From: Nonomuraea sp. SYSU D8015
GTDB lineage: Bacteria > Actinomycetota > Actinomycetes > Streptosporangiales > Streptosporangiaceae
Reading direction: 5' to 3'
DNA: 64,000 nt
NCBI RefSeq assembly: GCF_008065375.1
Contig: NZ_VJYI01000013.1
Span: forward strand, 186,001 to 250,000
The notes below the pieces were generated by a model. That model saw nothing but the letters and a program-made list of their open reading frames with translations. It was not told the DNA's origin and made no database searches. Positions 8,128-16,081 of the stretch are shown piece by piece (positions within the stretch are counted from its first letter, which is position 1; each line of letters begins with the position of its first letter). The position numbers and the translations under genes were made by a program.

Positions 8128-8712
8128 ATGAATCCTCGCTTCACCTTCATCGCCGCGCCTCTGCTCATGCTCGCCTACGGCCTGATCCGCATCCTCGACG
8201 GCCTCGACGGGGTCTACGGACCCGGGCTCGCCTGGACGGCCGGGCACCTGGCCTTCATGGGCGGGCTCGTGTTCTTCGTCGTGATATTTCGGGATCTGTA
8301 CCGGCGGCTAGGAAGAGCCTGGCCCGCCACGATCAGCGTGATTCTCGGGCTCGCCGGGATCGCGTGCCTGTTCGCCCAGTTCGGGATCGACATCGTGATC
8401 GGGTTCATGGCGGCCGATCGCGACGCGATGGGGACGATGTTCGACCAGGTGCAGGCGTTGCCCGCGGTTCGGCTCGCCGTCTACGACGTGGGGCCGTTCC
8501 TGTTCTACGTGGCGCAGTTCGCGCTCGTCGTCCACCTTGCCGTCCGCGGGCAGGTCAAGGCCTGGATGCCGGTCATGATGCTGGCCGGCCTCGTGCTCCC
8601 GGTGATCGACAAGGACCTCATCCCGGTCAGCGCGATCGTCCTCGTGGGAGTGTTCTGGTCGATGTCCCGCGGCACCTCCCCCGCCGCCCCGCGAGCGCTC
8701 GCCCGTACGTGA
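8128..8712 (+). CDS. Integral membrane protein of unknown function
   Basis: 194 residues from ATG 8128. An in-frame ATG at 8092 would add 12 polar residues and overlaps the palindrome. Six hydrophobic segments are visible, with a basic cytoplasmic loop after helix two (RDLYRRLGRAWP) and a short basic tail. No conserved family motif is recognised. It ends 6 bp before the histidine kinase gene, so it is probably co-transcribed with the two-component pair and may be its membrane partner or target (inference). Confidence 0.7.
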   Translation: MNPRFTFIAAPLLMLAYGLIRILDGLDGVYGPGLAWTAGHLAFMGGLVFFVVIFRDLYRRLGRAWPATISVILGLAGIACLFAQFGIDIVIGFMAADRDAMGTMFDQVQALPAVRLAVYDVGPFLFYVAQFALVVHLAVRGQVKAWMPVMMLAGLVLPVIDKDLIPVSAIVLVGVFWSMSRGTSPAAPRALART

Positions 8713-8718
8713 GGGAAA

Positions 8719-9891
8719 ATGAGCACCGTGTCCGATCCGACGATCGTCGATGTCGCGCGGCGCAGGCTGCGGGCGCTCCCCCACCTCTGGGTCGACGGGG
8801 TGCTCGCCGGGGTGATCACGGTGGTGCAGCTGTGGCCGCTGATCTCGGCACAGAGCTACACCGGGCAGCCATGGCACTGGTGGGGATACGTGGTCGCGAT
8901 CGGCGCCTCCGTCCCCCTGGTGTGGCGGCGGCGGGCGCCGGTGACGGTCCTGGTGATCAGTCTGGGCACGAGCGCCCTCTACGATCTCGCAGAGCCCCTC
9001 GCCAACCAGCCCATCTGGTACGGCGTCCTCGTGGCGTTCTACACCGTGGCCGCCTACAGCTCCCCCGGATACCGGATGGCCATGCTCATCGTGGCCCTCG
9101 TCGGCGCCCTGCTGACGGTCGGGTCGTGGGAGACCGCGCTGCGCGGGGTGGTGCAGATCGTCGCCGCGTACGCCATCGGCCGGGCCGCGGCCACCTCCCG
9201 CGCCCACGCGGCCGCCCTCGAGGAACGTGCCGCCAGGCTGGAAAGGGAGCGCCGGATGGAAGCCGAGCGCGCGGCCGAGCGCGAGCGCGCCAGGATCGCC
9301 CGCGACATGCACGACATCCTGGCCCACGCGGTCAGCCTGATGGTGGTGCAGGCCGAGGCGGGGCCCGTGGTGGTGCGGAGCGACCCGGCCAGGGCGGAGG
9401 CCGCCTTCGACGCGATCGCCGCGGCCGGGCGGGACGCGATGGTGCAGCTGCGCCGCCTGCTGGGCGTGCTGAAGGAGGACGAGCACGCGCCGCGCGTGCC
9501 GCAGCCCACCATCGCCGAGCTGCCCGCGTTGGCCGGACAGGTCGGCGGCACGGGCCTGGACGTGGCCTTCGCCGAGTCGGGCGAGCCGCGCCCGCTCGCG
9601 CCCGACAGCGCGGTGGCCGCCTACCGGATCACGCAGGAGGCGCTCACCAACATCGTCAAGCATTCCGGCGCCGACCGCGCCGACATCCGCCTCACCTGGG
9701 AGGACGACAACCTGATGATCGACATCACGGACAACGGGCCGGGAGCCGGCCGGGAGCTGCCCTCGGGCGGCAACGGGCTGATCGGCATCCGCGAGCGTGC
9801 CGCCGCCTGCGGCGGCACGGCCACGGCGGGTCCCAGGCCGGACGGCGCGGGCTTCGTGGTGTCGGTACGGCTGCCGCTGGCGGCGTCATGA
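8719..9891 (+). CDS. NarL-class sensor histidine kinase
   Basis: 390 residues: an N-terminal membrane domain of about four or five helices (residues 20-155), a coiled-coil linker rich in Glu/Arg/Ala, then the HisKA_3 dimerisation box ARIARDMHDILAHAVSLMVV with the phosphoacceptor His near residue 197, and a HATPase domain (QEALTNIVKHS, DNGPGAG, NGLIGIRERAAACGG). The kinase would autophosphorylate and pass phosphate to the response regulator whose ATG overlaps its stop by 4 bp. The extracytoplasmic part is almost nil, so it may sense a membrane signal or a partner such as the protein encoded just upstream. Confidence 0.95.
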   Translation: MSTVSDPTIVDVARRRLRALPHLWVDGVLAGVITVVQLWPLISAQSYTGQPWHWWGYVVAIGASVPLVWRRRAPVTVLVISLGTSALYDLAEPLANQPIWYGVLVAFYTVAAYSSPGYRMAMLIVALVGALLTVGSWETALRGVVQIVAAYAIGRAAATSRAHAAALEERAARLERERRMEAERAAERERARIARDMHDILAHAVSLMVVQAEAGPVVVRSDPARAEAAFDAIAAAGRDAMVQLRRLLGVLKEDEHAPRVPQPTIAELPALAGQVGGTGLDVAFAESGEPRPLAPDSAVAAYRITQEALTNIVKHSGADRADIRLTWEDDNLMIDITDNGPGAGRELPSGGNGLIGIRERAAACGGTATAGPRPDGAGFVVSVRLPLAAS

Positions 9892-10541
9892 GCGTGCGCG
9901 TCGTCGTGGCAGACGACCAGGAGCTGGTCAGGGGCGGGTTCGCGATGATCCTGGACGCCCAGCCCGACATCGACGTGGTCGCCGAGGCAGGCGACGGGGT
10001 CGAGGCGGTGGCCGCGGTCCGCGAGCACGACCCCGACGTGCTCCTGCTCGACATCCGCATGCCGAGGATGGACGGCATCGAGGCGGCCGGGATCGTGTGC
10101 GCGGAGACCCGGTGCCGGGTGCTGATGCTGACCACGTTCGACCTCGACGACTACGTGTTCGACGCGCTGCGGGCCGGGGCCAGCGGGTTCCTGCTCAAGG
10201 ACGTGCGGCGCGACGAGCTGGTGAACGCGGTGCGGGTGGTGGCGGCGGGCGACTCGTTGCTGGCGCCGGCCGTCACCGGAAAGCTGATCGCCGAGTTCAC
10301 CTCGCGACCGGCGGCCCGGCCCGTGGCGGCGACCGTCGACGTGCTGACCGCCCGCGAGCGCGAGACGCTGCGGCTGATCGCCCGCGGGCTGTCCAACGCC
10401 GAGATCGCCGAGGCCATGGTGGTCAGCGAGCACACGGTGAAGACGCATGTCAGCAACGTGCTGAGCAAGCTGGGCCTGCGGGATCGAGTGCAGGCCGTGA
10501 TCGCCGCGTACGAGTCCGGACTGGCCGTGCCGGGTGCGTAA
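9888..10541 (+). CDS. NarL/FixJ-family response regulator
   Basis: 217 residues. The receiver domain has the acidic pair (VVVADDQELV), the phosphoacceptor Asp near residue 54 (LLLDIRMPRMDG), the Thr switch (MLTTFDLDD) and the Lys (FLLKDVR). A LuxR-type HTH closes the protein (LTARERETLRLIARGLSNAEIAEAM, then HTVKTHVSNVLSKLGLRDR). It is translationally coupled to the kinase gene by an ATGA overlap. Targets are unknown; the preceding membrane-protein gene is the nearest candidate. Confidence 0.95.
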   Translation: MSVRVVVADDQELVRGGFAMILDAQPDIDVVAEAGDGVEAVAAVREHDPDVLLLDIRMPRMDGIEAAGIVCAETRCRVLMLTTFDLDDYVFDALRAGASGFLLKDVRRDELVNAVRVVAAGDSLLAPAVTGKLIAEFTSRPAARPVAATVDVLTARERETLRLIARGLSNAEIAEAMVVSEHTVKTHVSNVLSKLGLRDRVQAVIAAYESGLAVPGA

Positions 10542-10570
10542 GGCGGGGTGAGACGGGTAGGCGGTGGCGT

Positions 10571-10888
10571 ATGACTGAGGCCTTTGACACCGACATGCTC
10601 TGGGAAGAGTTCCATCGCTCCGTCAACATGAACTCCGAGGAACTGCGCGCGTACCTGCTGGCGGACGCCTCGAACGAGGAGGGCTTCCCGGCCGATCCCG
10701 ATCTGGGCATCGACAGCCTGGGGCGGGGCGTCCTGCACGTCCTGAGCAAGCGCAAGGGCGACCTGACCAAGGACGACCTCGAGGTGATGCGGCAGGTCGT
10801 CGAGATCGTGGAGACCATGGGCGACAAGACCGACGACCAGTCGCGGCGCGAGCTCATGTCCGTCGGACATGATCCCCTGAGAGGCTGA
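10571..10888 (+). CDS. DUF3140-family protein
   Basis: 105 residues, acidic and soluble. The start MTEAFDTDMLWEEFHRSVNM and the following SEELRAYLLAD match the WxxFHxxVNM pattern of the uncharacterised actinobacterial DUF3140 family, and the C-terminal part has the repeated helical segment LTKDDLEVMRQVVEIVETM. The family has no assigned function. It begins 29 bp after the response regulator and ends 5 bp before the NTF2-like gene, so the three may share a transcript. Confidence 0.7.
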   Translation: MTEAFDTDMLWEEFHRSVNMNSEELRAYLLADASNEEGFPADPDLGIDSLGRGVLHVLSKRKGDLTKDDLEVMRQVVEIVETMGDKTDDQSRRELMSVGHDPLRG

Positions 10889-10893
10889 GCCCG

Positions 10894-11244
10894 ATGGCCG
10901 AACCGCGTCCGTGGATCGAGGGGTACGTGCGCGCGTGGAACTCCAACGACCCCGACGACATCTCCGCCCTGTTCACGGAGGACGCCGTCTACTACACCGA
11001 GCCGTACAGCGCGCCGTGGCACGGACGCGAGGAGATCGTCGCCAACTGGCTGGATCGGCGGGACAAGCCGGGTGAGGCCACGTTCGAGTGGCATCCGGTG
11101 TGCGTGACGGAGGATCTCGGCGTCATTCAAGGGGTCACCACATATCCAGACAAAACCTATAGCAATCTTTGGGTGATCCGATTCGTGCCCGATGGTCGAT
11201 GCCGGGAATTCACCGAATGGTGGATGAGACACGACACCAGATGA
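10894..11244 (+). CDS. SnoaL/NTF2-like protein
   Basis: 116 residues with the NTF2-like cone fold pattern: an N-terminal helix (WIEGYVRAWNSNDPDDISALF), the TEDAVYYTEPY strand region, a helix GREEIVANWLD, and closing strands ending FTEWWMRHD. This fold occurs in cyclases, isomerases and ligand-binding proteins; no catalytic signature identifies the reaction. It follows the DUF3140 gene by 5 bp, which suggests co-expression. Confidence 0.75.
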   Translation: MAEPRPWIEGYVRAWNSNDPDDISALFTEDAVYYTEPYSAPWHGREEIVANWLDRRDKPGEATFEWHPVCVTEDLGVIQGVTTYPDKTYSNLWVIRFVPDGRCREFTEWWMRHDTR

Positions 11245-11281
11245 TGCAATGGGCCGAGCCGTCTTCACCCGAGGAGATCCG

Positions 11282-11494
11282 TTGAGAGACAACCTCGACC
11301 TCGCCGCGAGCGCCCAGCAGTTGGCCGACGCCGCCCCGACGGGATCGATCGACCGCGCCGCCGCCTCGTCCGTGGCCATCACGCTGGCCACCACCCGGGA
11401 CATCGCCCAGGCCAGGGAGACGCTGGACGGGCTGTCTCCTGACGAGGTGCGCCAGGCCGCGCTGGAGCTCTTCGACCGCCTCTCGGCGAGCTGA
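11282..11494 (+). CDS. Small protein of unknown function
   Basis: 70 residues from TTG 11282, chosen because GAGGAG stands 8 bp upstream. An ATG at 11249 would add 11 residues but has no ribosome site. The protein is Ala-rich and probably helical (AAASSVAITLATTRDIAQAR, then LSPDEVRQAALELFDRLSAS). No known family is recognised. It is the last gene before the CGNR regulator. Confidence 0.5.
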   Translation: MRDNLDLAASAQQLADAAPTGSIDRAAASSVAITLATTRDIAQARETLDGLSPDEVRQAALELFDRLSAS

Positions 11495-11537
11495 CCACCC
11501 GGCTGGGCGGTCTCCCCGCCGGGGTATGCAAAATGTA

Positions 11538-11572
11538 GCTACCACCAAAAGGCATTTGATAGGTAGCATCAG
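11538..11572. promoter_or_regulatory. Candidate operator before the CGNR regulator gene
   Basis: The 35 bp before the regulator start hold GCTACCA (11538-11544) and, in opposite sense, GGTAGC within TGATAGGTAGCATCA (11558-11572). The same heptamer GCTACCA recurs at 12319 in front of the MFS gene. An inverted pair here and a single symmetric copy there suggest one regulator controls both genes. Confidence 0.4.
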
Positions 11573-11575
11573 GGC

Positions 11576-12253
11576 ATGGATGTGTCCGAGCTGCCACTTG
11601 TGGGCGGTCACCCGGCCCTGGATCTGGTCAACACCGTGGAACGAGGCGTCCCAGCCCCCGGTTGGGAGCCGCGCGACTACGTGTCCGAACCGGCCGCGCT
11701 CCTGCTCTGGGCACGCCGCGCGGGGATGATCGACGAGGCGGAGGCCCGGGCGGTCACCGAAGCCTGGGACCACGACCCCGGCGCGGCGCACGCCGCGCTG
11801 GAGGCCACCCGGGAGATCCGCGAGTCACTGCACCTCGCCCTCCTCGCCACCGCCGCCCTGGCGCCGGAGCCGATCGACGCCGCGTCCTGCGGCGCCGCGC
11901 TCGACCGGCTGCACTGCCGCTGGCTCGCCGCGGCGGGCCGCTCCACGCTGGCGCCCGATCCGCGGGGCGCCTCCGCTGTTCGGCTCGTCGTCGGCGTCGT
12001 CCCCGCGTCGCTGGTGCCCGACCGCGCCGTGGACGCCGCCCTCGACCTGCTGCGCACCGCCGACGTCGAGCGCGTGCGCCGCTGCCCGACCGAGAGCGGC
12101 GGCTGCGGCTGGGTCTTCCTCGACCGCAGCCGCAACGGCTCGCGCAGATGGTGCCGGATGGCCGACTGCGGCACGGACGTCAAGGCGCGCCGTCTCACCG
12201 AACGCCGGCGGGCCGCCCGGCGCGCCACCGCCGACACCGGAACATCCGGCTGA
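11576..12253 (+). CDS. CGNR zinc-finger (ABATE domain) regulator
   Basis: 225 residues. The N-terminal ABATE domain begins with the typical VGGHPALDLVNTVERG. The C-terminus has a four-cysteine zinc finger in the order RRCPTESGGCGWVFLDRSRN then RRWCRMADCG, giving the family CGNR-type knuckle (here GCGWVF...CRMADCG). Such proteins are predicted stress-responsive DNA-binding regulators. The MFS pump 98 bp downstream on the same strand, preceded by the same GCTACCA element, is the likely target. Confidence 0.88.
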   Translation: MDVSELPLVGGHPALDLVNTVERGVPAPGWEPRDYVSEPAALLLWARRAGMIDEAEARAVTEAWDHDPGAAHAALEATREIRESLHLALLATAALAPEPIDAASCGAALDRLHCRWLAAAGRSTLAPDPRGASAVRLVVGVVPASLVPDRAVDAALDLLRTADVERVRRCPTESGGCGWVFLDRSRNGSRRWCRMADCGTDVKARRLTERRRAARRATADTGTSG

Positions 12254-12317
12254 CACCCGCGGGCCCGGAGACCGCGCCCCCTGATCCCGGCCGCCACCTC
12301 CGGCGGAGCCCACTATC

Positions 12318-12328
12318 TGCTACCAGCA
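12318..12328. promoter_or_regulatory. Candidate operator before the MFS pump
   Basis: TGCTACCAGCA has TGCT/AGCA inverted arms and contains the GCTACCA heptamer also found before the CGNR regulator gene. It lies 24 bp upstream of the MFS start codon. Confidence 0.38.
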
Positions 12329-12351
12329 AACATCGCTAGAGGAGAAGCAGA

Positions 12352-13572
12352 ATGGACAGGCATAGGAGCACCGCACGGTCGATCGGCGCGCTGGCGGCGC
12401 TGTCGGTGTCGACGTTCATCTACGTCACCGTCGAGGCGCTTCCCATCGGCCTGCTCACGCTGATCGCGACGGACCTGTCGGCCTCCCACTCGGCCGTCGG
12501 CATGCTGGTGACCGGCTACGGGCTGGTGGTCGTCCTCGCCACCGTCCCGCTGACCCGGCTGACCTGCCGCATGCCGCGCCGCCTCCTGCTGACGGGGCTG
12601 CTCGCCGTGCTGGTCGTGGCCGGCTGGCTCTCGGCCGTCGCCACCACGTACGAGCTCCTCCTCGGCGCCCGGGCGATCACCGCGCTCAGCCAGGCGGTGT
12701 TCTGGGCCGTCGTCGTCTCCACCGCCACCAGCCTGTTCCCGCCTCGCGTGCACGGCCGCGTGATCGGCGTGGTGTTCGCGGGAAGCTCGCTCGCGACGGT
12801 GCTGGGTGTGCCCGCCGGGACCTGGATCGGCCAGCAGGCCGGCTGGCGGGCGTCCTTCCTCGCGCTCAGCGCCATCGGCTTATTGGCCCTGGTGGCGATC
12901 GCCTCGCTGCTGCCGGCGAGCACGGCCGGGCACGAGCCCGCCACCACGGGAACCGCTCCCGACGCCCGGGCGTACTGGAGGCTGATCGCGGTGTGCGCCC
13001 TCGCGGTCACCGGGACGTTCACCGCGTTCACGTACGTCACCCCGTTCCTGACCGACGTGAGCGGCTTCTCCGCGGCGGCGATCGGGCCGCTCCTGCTGGT
13101 TCGGGGCCTCGCCAGCGTGCTCGGCGTGGCCGTCGGCGGGCACCTCGCCGACCGCCACCCCCGCGCCGCGATGGTCGTCCCCGTGACGGCGCAGGCCGTG
13201 TCACTCCTCGGGCTCCACGTCTTCGGCGGTGTGCCGGTGGTGGCGGCCGGACTGGTGGCGTTGTCCGGGCTGTCGTTCGCCGCCCTGGCCACCGCCGTGA
13301 CCGGCCGGGTGCTGCAGGTCGCCCCGGGCAGCGTCGACCTGGCCTCGGCGGGCATGTCCACCGCCTTCAACGCCGGGATCACCGCAGGGGCGTTCATCGG
13401 CGGCGTCCTGCTGTCCGGCTCCGGCGTCGGGAGCACGGTGCTCGTGGGCGGTCTGCTGAGCCTGGCCGCGCTCGCCCTCGTGATCGGAGAGCCGGCGCGG
13501 GCCCGGCCGCTCGAACGGGTCTCGCGGCTCAACCGCCCAGGCGGGCGCGTACGGCGCGGCGGGCGAGGGTGA
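12352..13572 (+). CDS. MFS transporter, drug-efflux (DHA1) type
   Basis: 406 residues, 12 predicted membrane helices. The sequence SVSTFIYVTVEALPIGLL in helix one and GYGLVVVLATVPLTRL in helix two resemble the chloramphenicol/arabinose exporter branch of DHA1. A good ribosome site (AGAGGAG) precedes the ATG. It probably exports a small toxic compound and is probably controlled by the CGNR protein. The last 44 bp overlap the convergent TetR gene. Confidence 0.88.
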   Translation: MDRHRSTARSIGALAALSVSTFIYVTVEALPIGLLTLIATDLSASHSAVGMLVTGYGLVVVLATVPLTRLTCRMPRRLLLTGLLAVLVVAGWLSAVATTYELLLGARAITALSQAVFWAVVVSTATSLFPPRVHGRVIGVVFAGSSLATVLGVPAGTWIGQQAGWRASFLALSAIGLLALVAIASLLPASTAGHEPATTGTAPDARAYWRLIAVCALAVTGTFTAFTYVTPFLTDVSGFSAAAIGPLLLVRGLASVLGVAVGGHLADRHPRAAMVVPVTAQAVSLLGLHVFGGVPVVAAGLVALSGLSFAALATAVTGRVLQVAPGSVDLASAGMSTAFNAGITAGAFIGGVLLSGSGVGSTVLVGGLLSLAALALVIGEPARARPLERVSRLNRPGGRVRRGGRG

Positions 13573-14128
13573 CGGCCTCCGGGTCGCGGTGGAGCTGGAG
13601 GGCGTGGTTCAGGGCCATGACCAGGCCGAGCAGCTCGAACGCGAGCTGCTCGGCGTCCGTGCCCGCCGGCAGCTCGCCGGCCTCCACGGCGCGCCGCGCC
13701 TCCTTGCGCAGCCGCCCGCGCCAGGCGGCGAACATGGCCTCGACCGCGTCGCGCACCGGCCCCTCGCGGCCGTCGAACTCGTGCGCCGCCGCCACGAAGA
13801 AACACCCGCCGGGGAAGACCCCGCGTTCCAGGTAGGAGATCCACGCCTCGCAGAGCGCGCGGAGCCTGGCCAGGCCGGGCGCGGCGGGCTGGGCGGGCGC
13901 CCACACCTCAGCGCGGAAGACCTCCTCCGCCCGGTTGAGCGCCGCCAGCTGCAGCGCCTCTTTGGAGCCGAAGTGCCCGAGCACGCCCGACTTGCTCATG
14001 CCCAGCTCCAGGGCGAGGCGGCCGATGGTCAGCCCTTCGAGCCCCTCGGCGGAGGCGATGGCGACCGAGCGGTCGAGGATGGCGGAACGGGTGCCGAGGG
14101 CCTCGGCGACGGACCTGCGCGGGCTCAT
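13529..14128 (-). CDS. TetR-family regulator
   Basis: 199 residues from ATG 14128 (MSPRRSVAEALGTRSAILDR); upstream starts would run through the operator and the divergent gene start. The HTH is LTIGRLALELGMSKSGVLGHFG and the C-terminal domain is TetR_C type (YLERGVFPGGCFFVAAAHEF). It is divergent from the FabH-like gene, and a strong palindrome lies between them. It probably represses the FabH-like gene and itself. Confidence 0.92.
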   Translation of the reverse strand: MSPRRSVAEALGTRSAILDRSVAIASAEGLEGLTIGRLALELGMSKSGVLGHFGSKEALQLAALNRAEEVFRAEVWAPAQPAAPGLARLRALCEAWISYLERGVFPGGCFFVAAAHEFDGREGPVRDAVEAMFAAWRGRLRKEARRAVEAGELPAGTDAEQLAFELLGLVMALNHALQLHRDPEAVTLARRAVRARLGG

Positions 14129-14139
14129 GTGGCCTACAT

Positions 14140-14167
14140 TAGCGTCCGAACGTTCGGTTGCTATAGT
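14140..14167. promoter_or_regulatory. TetR operator overlapping a leaderless promoter
   Basis: TAGC-GT-CCGAACGTTCGG-TT-GCTA (14140-14163) is an interrupted palindrome in which 20 of 24 bases are symmetric. It overlaps the -10 box TATAGT (14162-14167) of the FabH-like gene, whose ATG starts 8 bp after that box, so transcription should begin at or next to the start codon. A bound TetR dimer would occlude the promoter directly. Confidence 0.6.
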
Positions 14168-14174
14168 CTGCAGC

Positions 14175-15113
14175 ATGAACGGATCACGACTTGTCGCCAC
14201 GGGCCACTACCAACCAGCCAAGGTCCTGACGAATGACGAGCTGGCGGGCATGGTGGACACCAGCGACGAGTGGATCAGGCAGCGGGTCGGCATCCGCACG
14301 CGGCACGTGGCCGGGCCCGACGAGAGCGTGGCGGACCTCGCCGCGCACGCCGCCGCCAAGGCGCTGGCGGGCAGCGGCCTGGACCCGGCCGACATCGACC
14401 TGGTGCTGATCGCCACCTGCACCCAGACCGAGCGCGCCCCCAACATCGCCTCCCGCGTCGCGGCCCGCCTCGGCGTGCCCGCCGCCGCGCTGATGGACGT
14501 CGGGGTCTCGTGCTCGGGCTTCACCCACGCCCTGGCCGTGGCCGATCACACGATCCGCGCGGGCGCGGCCACGAACGCCCTGGTCGTCGGCGCGGAAAAG
14601 ATGACGTCGGTCACCGACTGGACCGACCGCACCACGTGTGTGCTGACCGGCGACGGGGCGGGGGCGGCCGTGGTCGGTGCGGCCCCGGAGGCGGGGATCG
14701 GGCCCGTGGTGTGGGGGTCGGCGCCCGAGCTCGGCACCGCCGTACGCATCGAGGGCACCCCTGCTCGCTTCGCCCAGGACGGCCAGACCGTCTACCGCTG
14801 GGCCACCACCCGGCTGCCCGAGATCGCCCGGCGGGCCTGCGAGCGCGGCGGCGTACGGCCCGAGGACCTGGCCGCGGTGGTGCTGCACCAGGCGAACCTG
14901 CGCATCATCGAGCCCATCGCCAAGAAGCTCGGCGCGGTCAACGCGATCGTGGCGCGCGACGTTGTTGAGTCGGGGAACACCTCGGCCGCCAGCATTCCCC
15001 TGGCCCTGTCGAAGCTGCTGGAGCAGGGGGTGGTGCGGCGCGGGGAGCCGATGCTGCTGTTCGGGTTCGGCGGCAATCTGTCCTACGCGGGGATGGTGGT
15101 GCGCTGCCCCTGA
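14175..15113 (+). CDS. FabH-like 3-oxoacyl-ACP synthase III
   Basis: 312 residues of the ketoacyl synthase III family. The catalytic triad is complete: Cys in GVSCSGFTHAL, His in VLHQANLRII and Asn in ESGNTSAASIPLAL. The N-terminal substrate-gate region TSDEWIRQRVGIRTRH is conserved. FabH enzymes condense acyl-CoA with malonyl-ACP or make related C-C, ester or thioester bonds. No ACP or FabD partner is adjacent, and expression appears to be under the divergent TetR protein, so this is an accessory rather than housekeeping copy. It probably has a leaderless transcript. The last 31 bp overlap the convergent glycosyltransferase gene. Confidence 0.92.
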   Translation: MNGSRLVATGHYQPAKVLTNDELAGMVDTSDEWIRQRVGIRTRHVAGPDESVADLAAHAAAKALAGSGLDPADIDLVLIATCTQTERAPNIASRVAARLGVPAAALMDVGVSCSGFTHALAVADHTIRAGAATNALVVGAEKMTSVTDWTDRTTCVLTGDGAGAAVVGAAPEAGIGPVVWGSAPELGTAVRIEGTPARFAQDGQTVYRWATTRLPEIARRACERGGVRPEDLAAVVLHQANLRIIEPIAKKLGAVNAIVARDVVESGNTSAASIPLALSKLLEQGVVRRGEPMLLFGFGGNLSYAGMVVRCP

Positions 15114-15754
15114 TGGGCGGCGAGCACGGCACGCATGTCCTTGATCGCCCGCAGCGTTCCGCGTACGGTGCCCGTGACCTTGGAACGGCCGGCCCGCGGG
15201 TAGTAACGGACGTCGACCTCCGCGACCCGCCATCCGGCCGCCGCCGCCCGCAGCACCATTTCGAGTGGATAACCGAAACGACGGTCCGCCAGCTCGAGGC
15301 CGAGCAGCGCGGCGCGACGGCAGGCCCGCATCGGGCCGAGATCACGCACCGGAACGCCGGCCGCGCGCCGCAACCGGCGGGCCAGGACCGCGTTCCCCAA
15401 GCGGGCGTGCACCGGCCAGGCTCCCGCCGCGGTGGCCACCCGGCGCCCCAGCACCAGGTCCGCCTCGCCCAGTCGCGTGGTGAGGAGCGGGAGTTGGCCC
15501 GGGTCGAGCGAGGCGTCGGCGTCCATGAAGCAGACGATCTCGCTGGAGGCGGCCAGCAGGCCGGCGTGGCAGGCGGCGCCGAACCCACGGCGCGGCTCAC
15601 GTACGACGAGGGCTCCGCGGGCGGCGGCCAGCTGGTCGGAGCCGTCGGTGGAGCCGTTGTCGACGACGATGGGACGGTAGCCGGCCGGCATCCGGTCCAG
15701 CACCCACGGCAGCGCCTCGGCCTCGTCGAGGCAGGGCAACACGACATCGATCAC
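15083..15754 (-). CDS. Family 2 glycosyltransferase
   Basis: 223 residues from GTG 15754. The GT-A fold motifs are visible: VVLPCLDEAEALP, VVDNGSTDGS, the FMDADASLD metal-binding DxD, and VRDLGPMRACRRAALLGL with the acceptor-loop region. Sequences of this type resemble short dolichyl-phosphate-mannose-synthase-like GT2 enzymes without a membrane anchor. Donor and acceptor are unknown. A dTDP-sugar epimerase-like gene follows 330 bp away on the same strand, which may supply a nucleotide sugar. Confidence 0.9.
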   Translation of the reverse strand: MIDVVLPCLDEAEALPWVLDRMPAGYRPIVVDNGSTDGSDQLAAARGALVVREPRRGFGAACHAGLLAASSEIVCFMDADASLDPGQLPLLTTRLGEADLVLGRRVATAAGAWPVHARLGNAVLARRLRRAAGVPVRDLGPMRACRRAALLGLELADRRFGYPLEMVLRAAAAGWRVAEVDVRYYPRAGRSKVTGTVRGTLRAIKDMRAVLAAHQGQRTTIPA

Positions 15755-15806
15755 AGCTCAGACGCTAGGGCCCGCACCCCGCTCCGGACCTTACGGACCG
15801 ATGACG

Positions 15807-15989
15807 TCAGGCGGCGGGCACGCGGAGCGTCAGGCGGACCTCCAGGTCCGCGTCCAGGGCGCGCGCCAGCCGCTCCAGGACGGGCAGCGTGGGCACGGTC
15901 CCTGCTTCTTCCTCGTCGACGGTGTGCTCGAGCTCGACACAGCGCCGCATGGCTCGCCGCGCCCGCTCGACCTCGCGATCATTGCGCAT
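15807..15989 (-). CDS. Short XRE-antitoxin-like protein, probably a remnant
   Basis: 60 residues from ATG 15989. The C-terminal half, GTVPTLPVLERLARALDADL followed by EVRLTL, is the typical tail of XRE/HigA-type antitoxins. The N-terminal half (MRNDREVERARRAMRRCVEL) is not a helix-turn-helix, so the DNA-binding core seems to be missing. No toxin gene is adjacent. It could be a decayed antitoxin or a new short protein. Confidence 0.45.
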   Translation of the reverse strand: MRNDREVERARRAMRRCVELEHTVDEEEAGTVPTLPVLERLARALDADLEVRLTLRVPAA

Positions 15990-16081
15990 CCCTGTCTTAC
16001 GGAACACGTCAACAGCACCATCCGGCGGTGAGGTGCGATCCAGTAAGTGATGCGCATGGCAGGCTAACTTGGCGATGGGCC

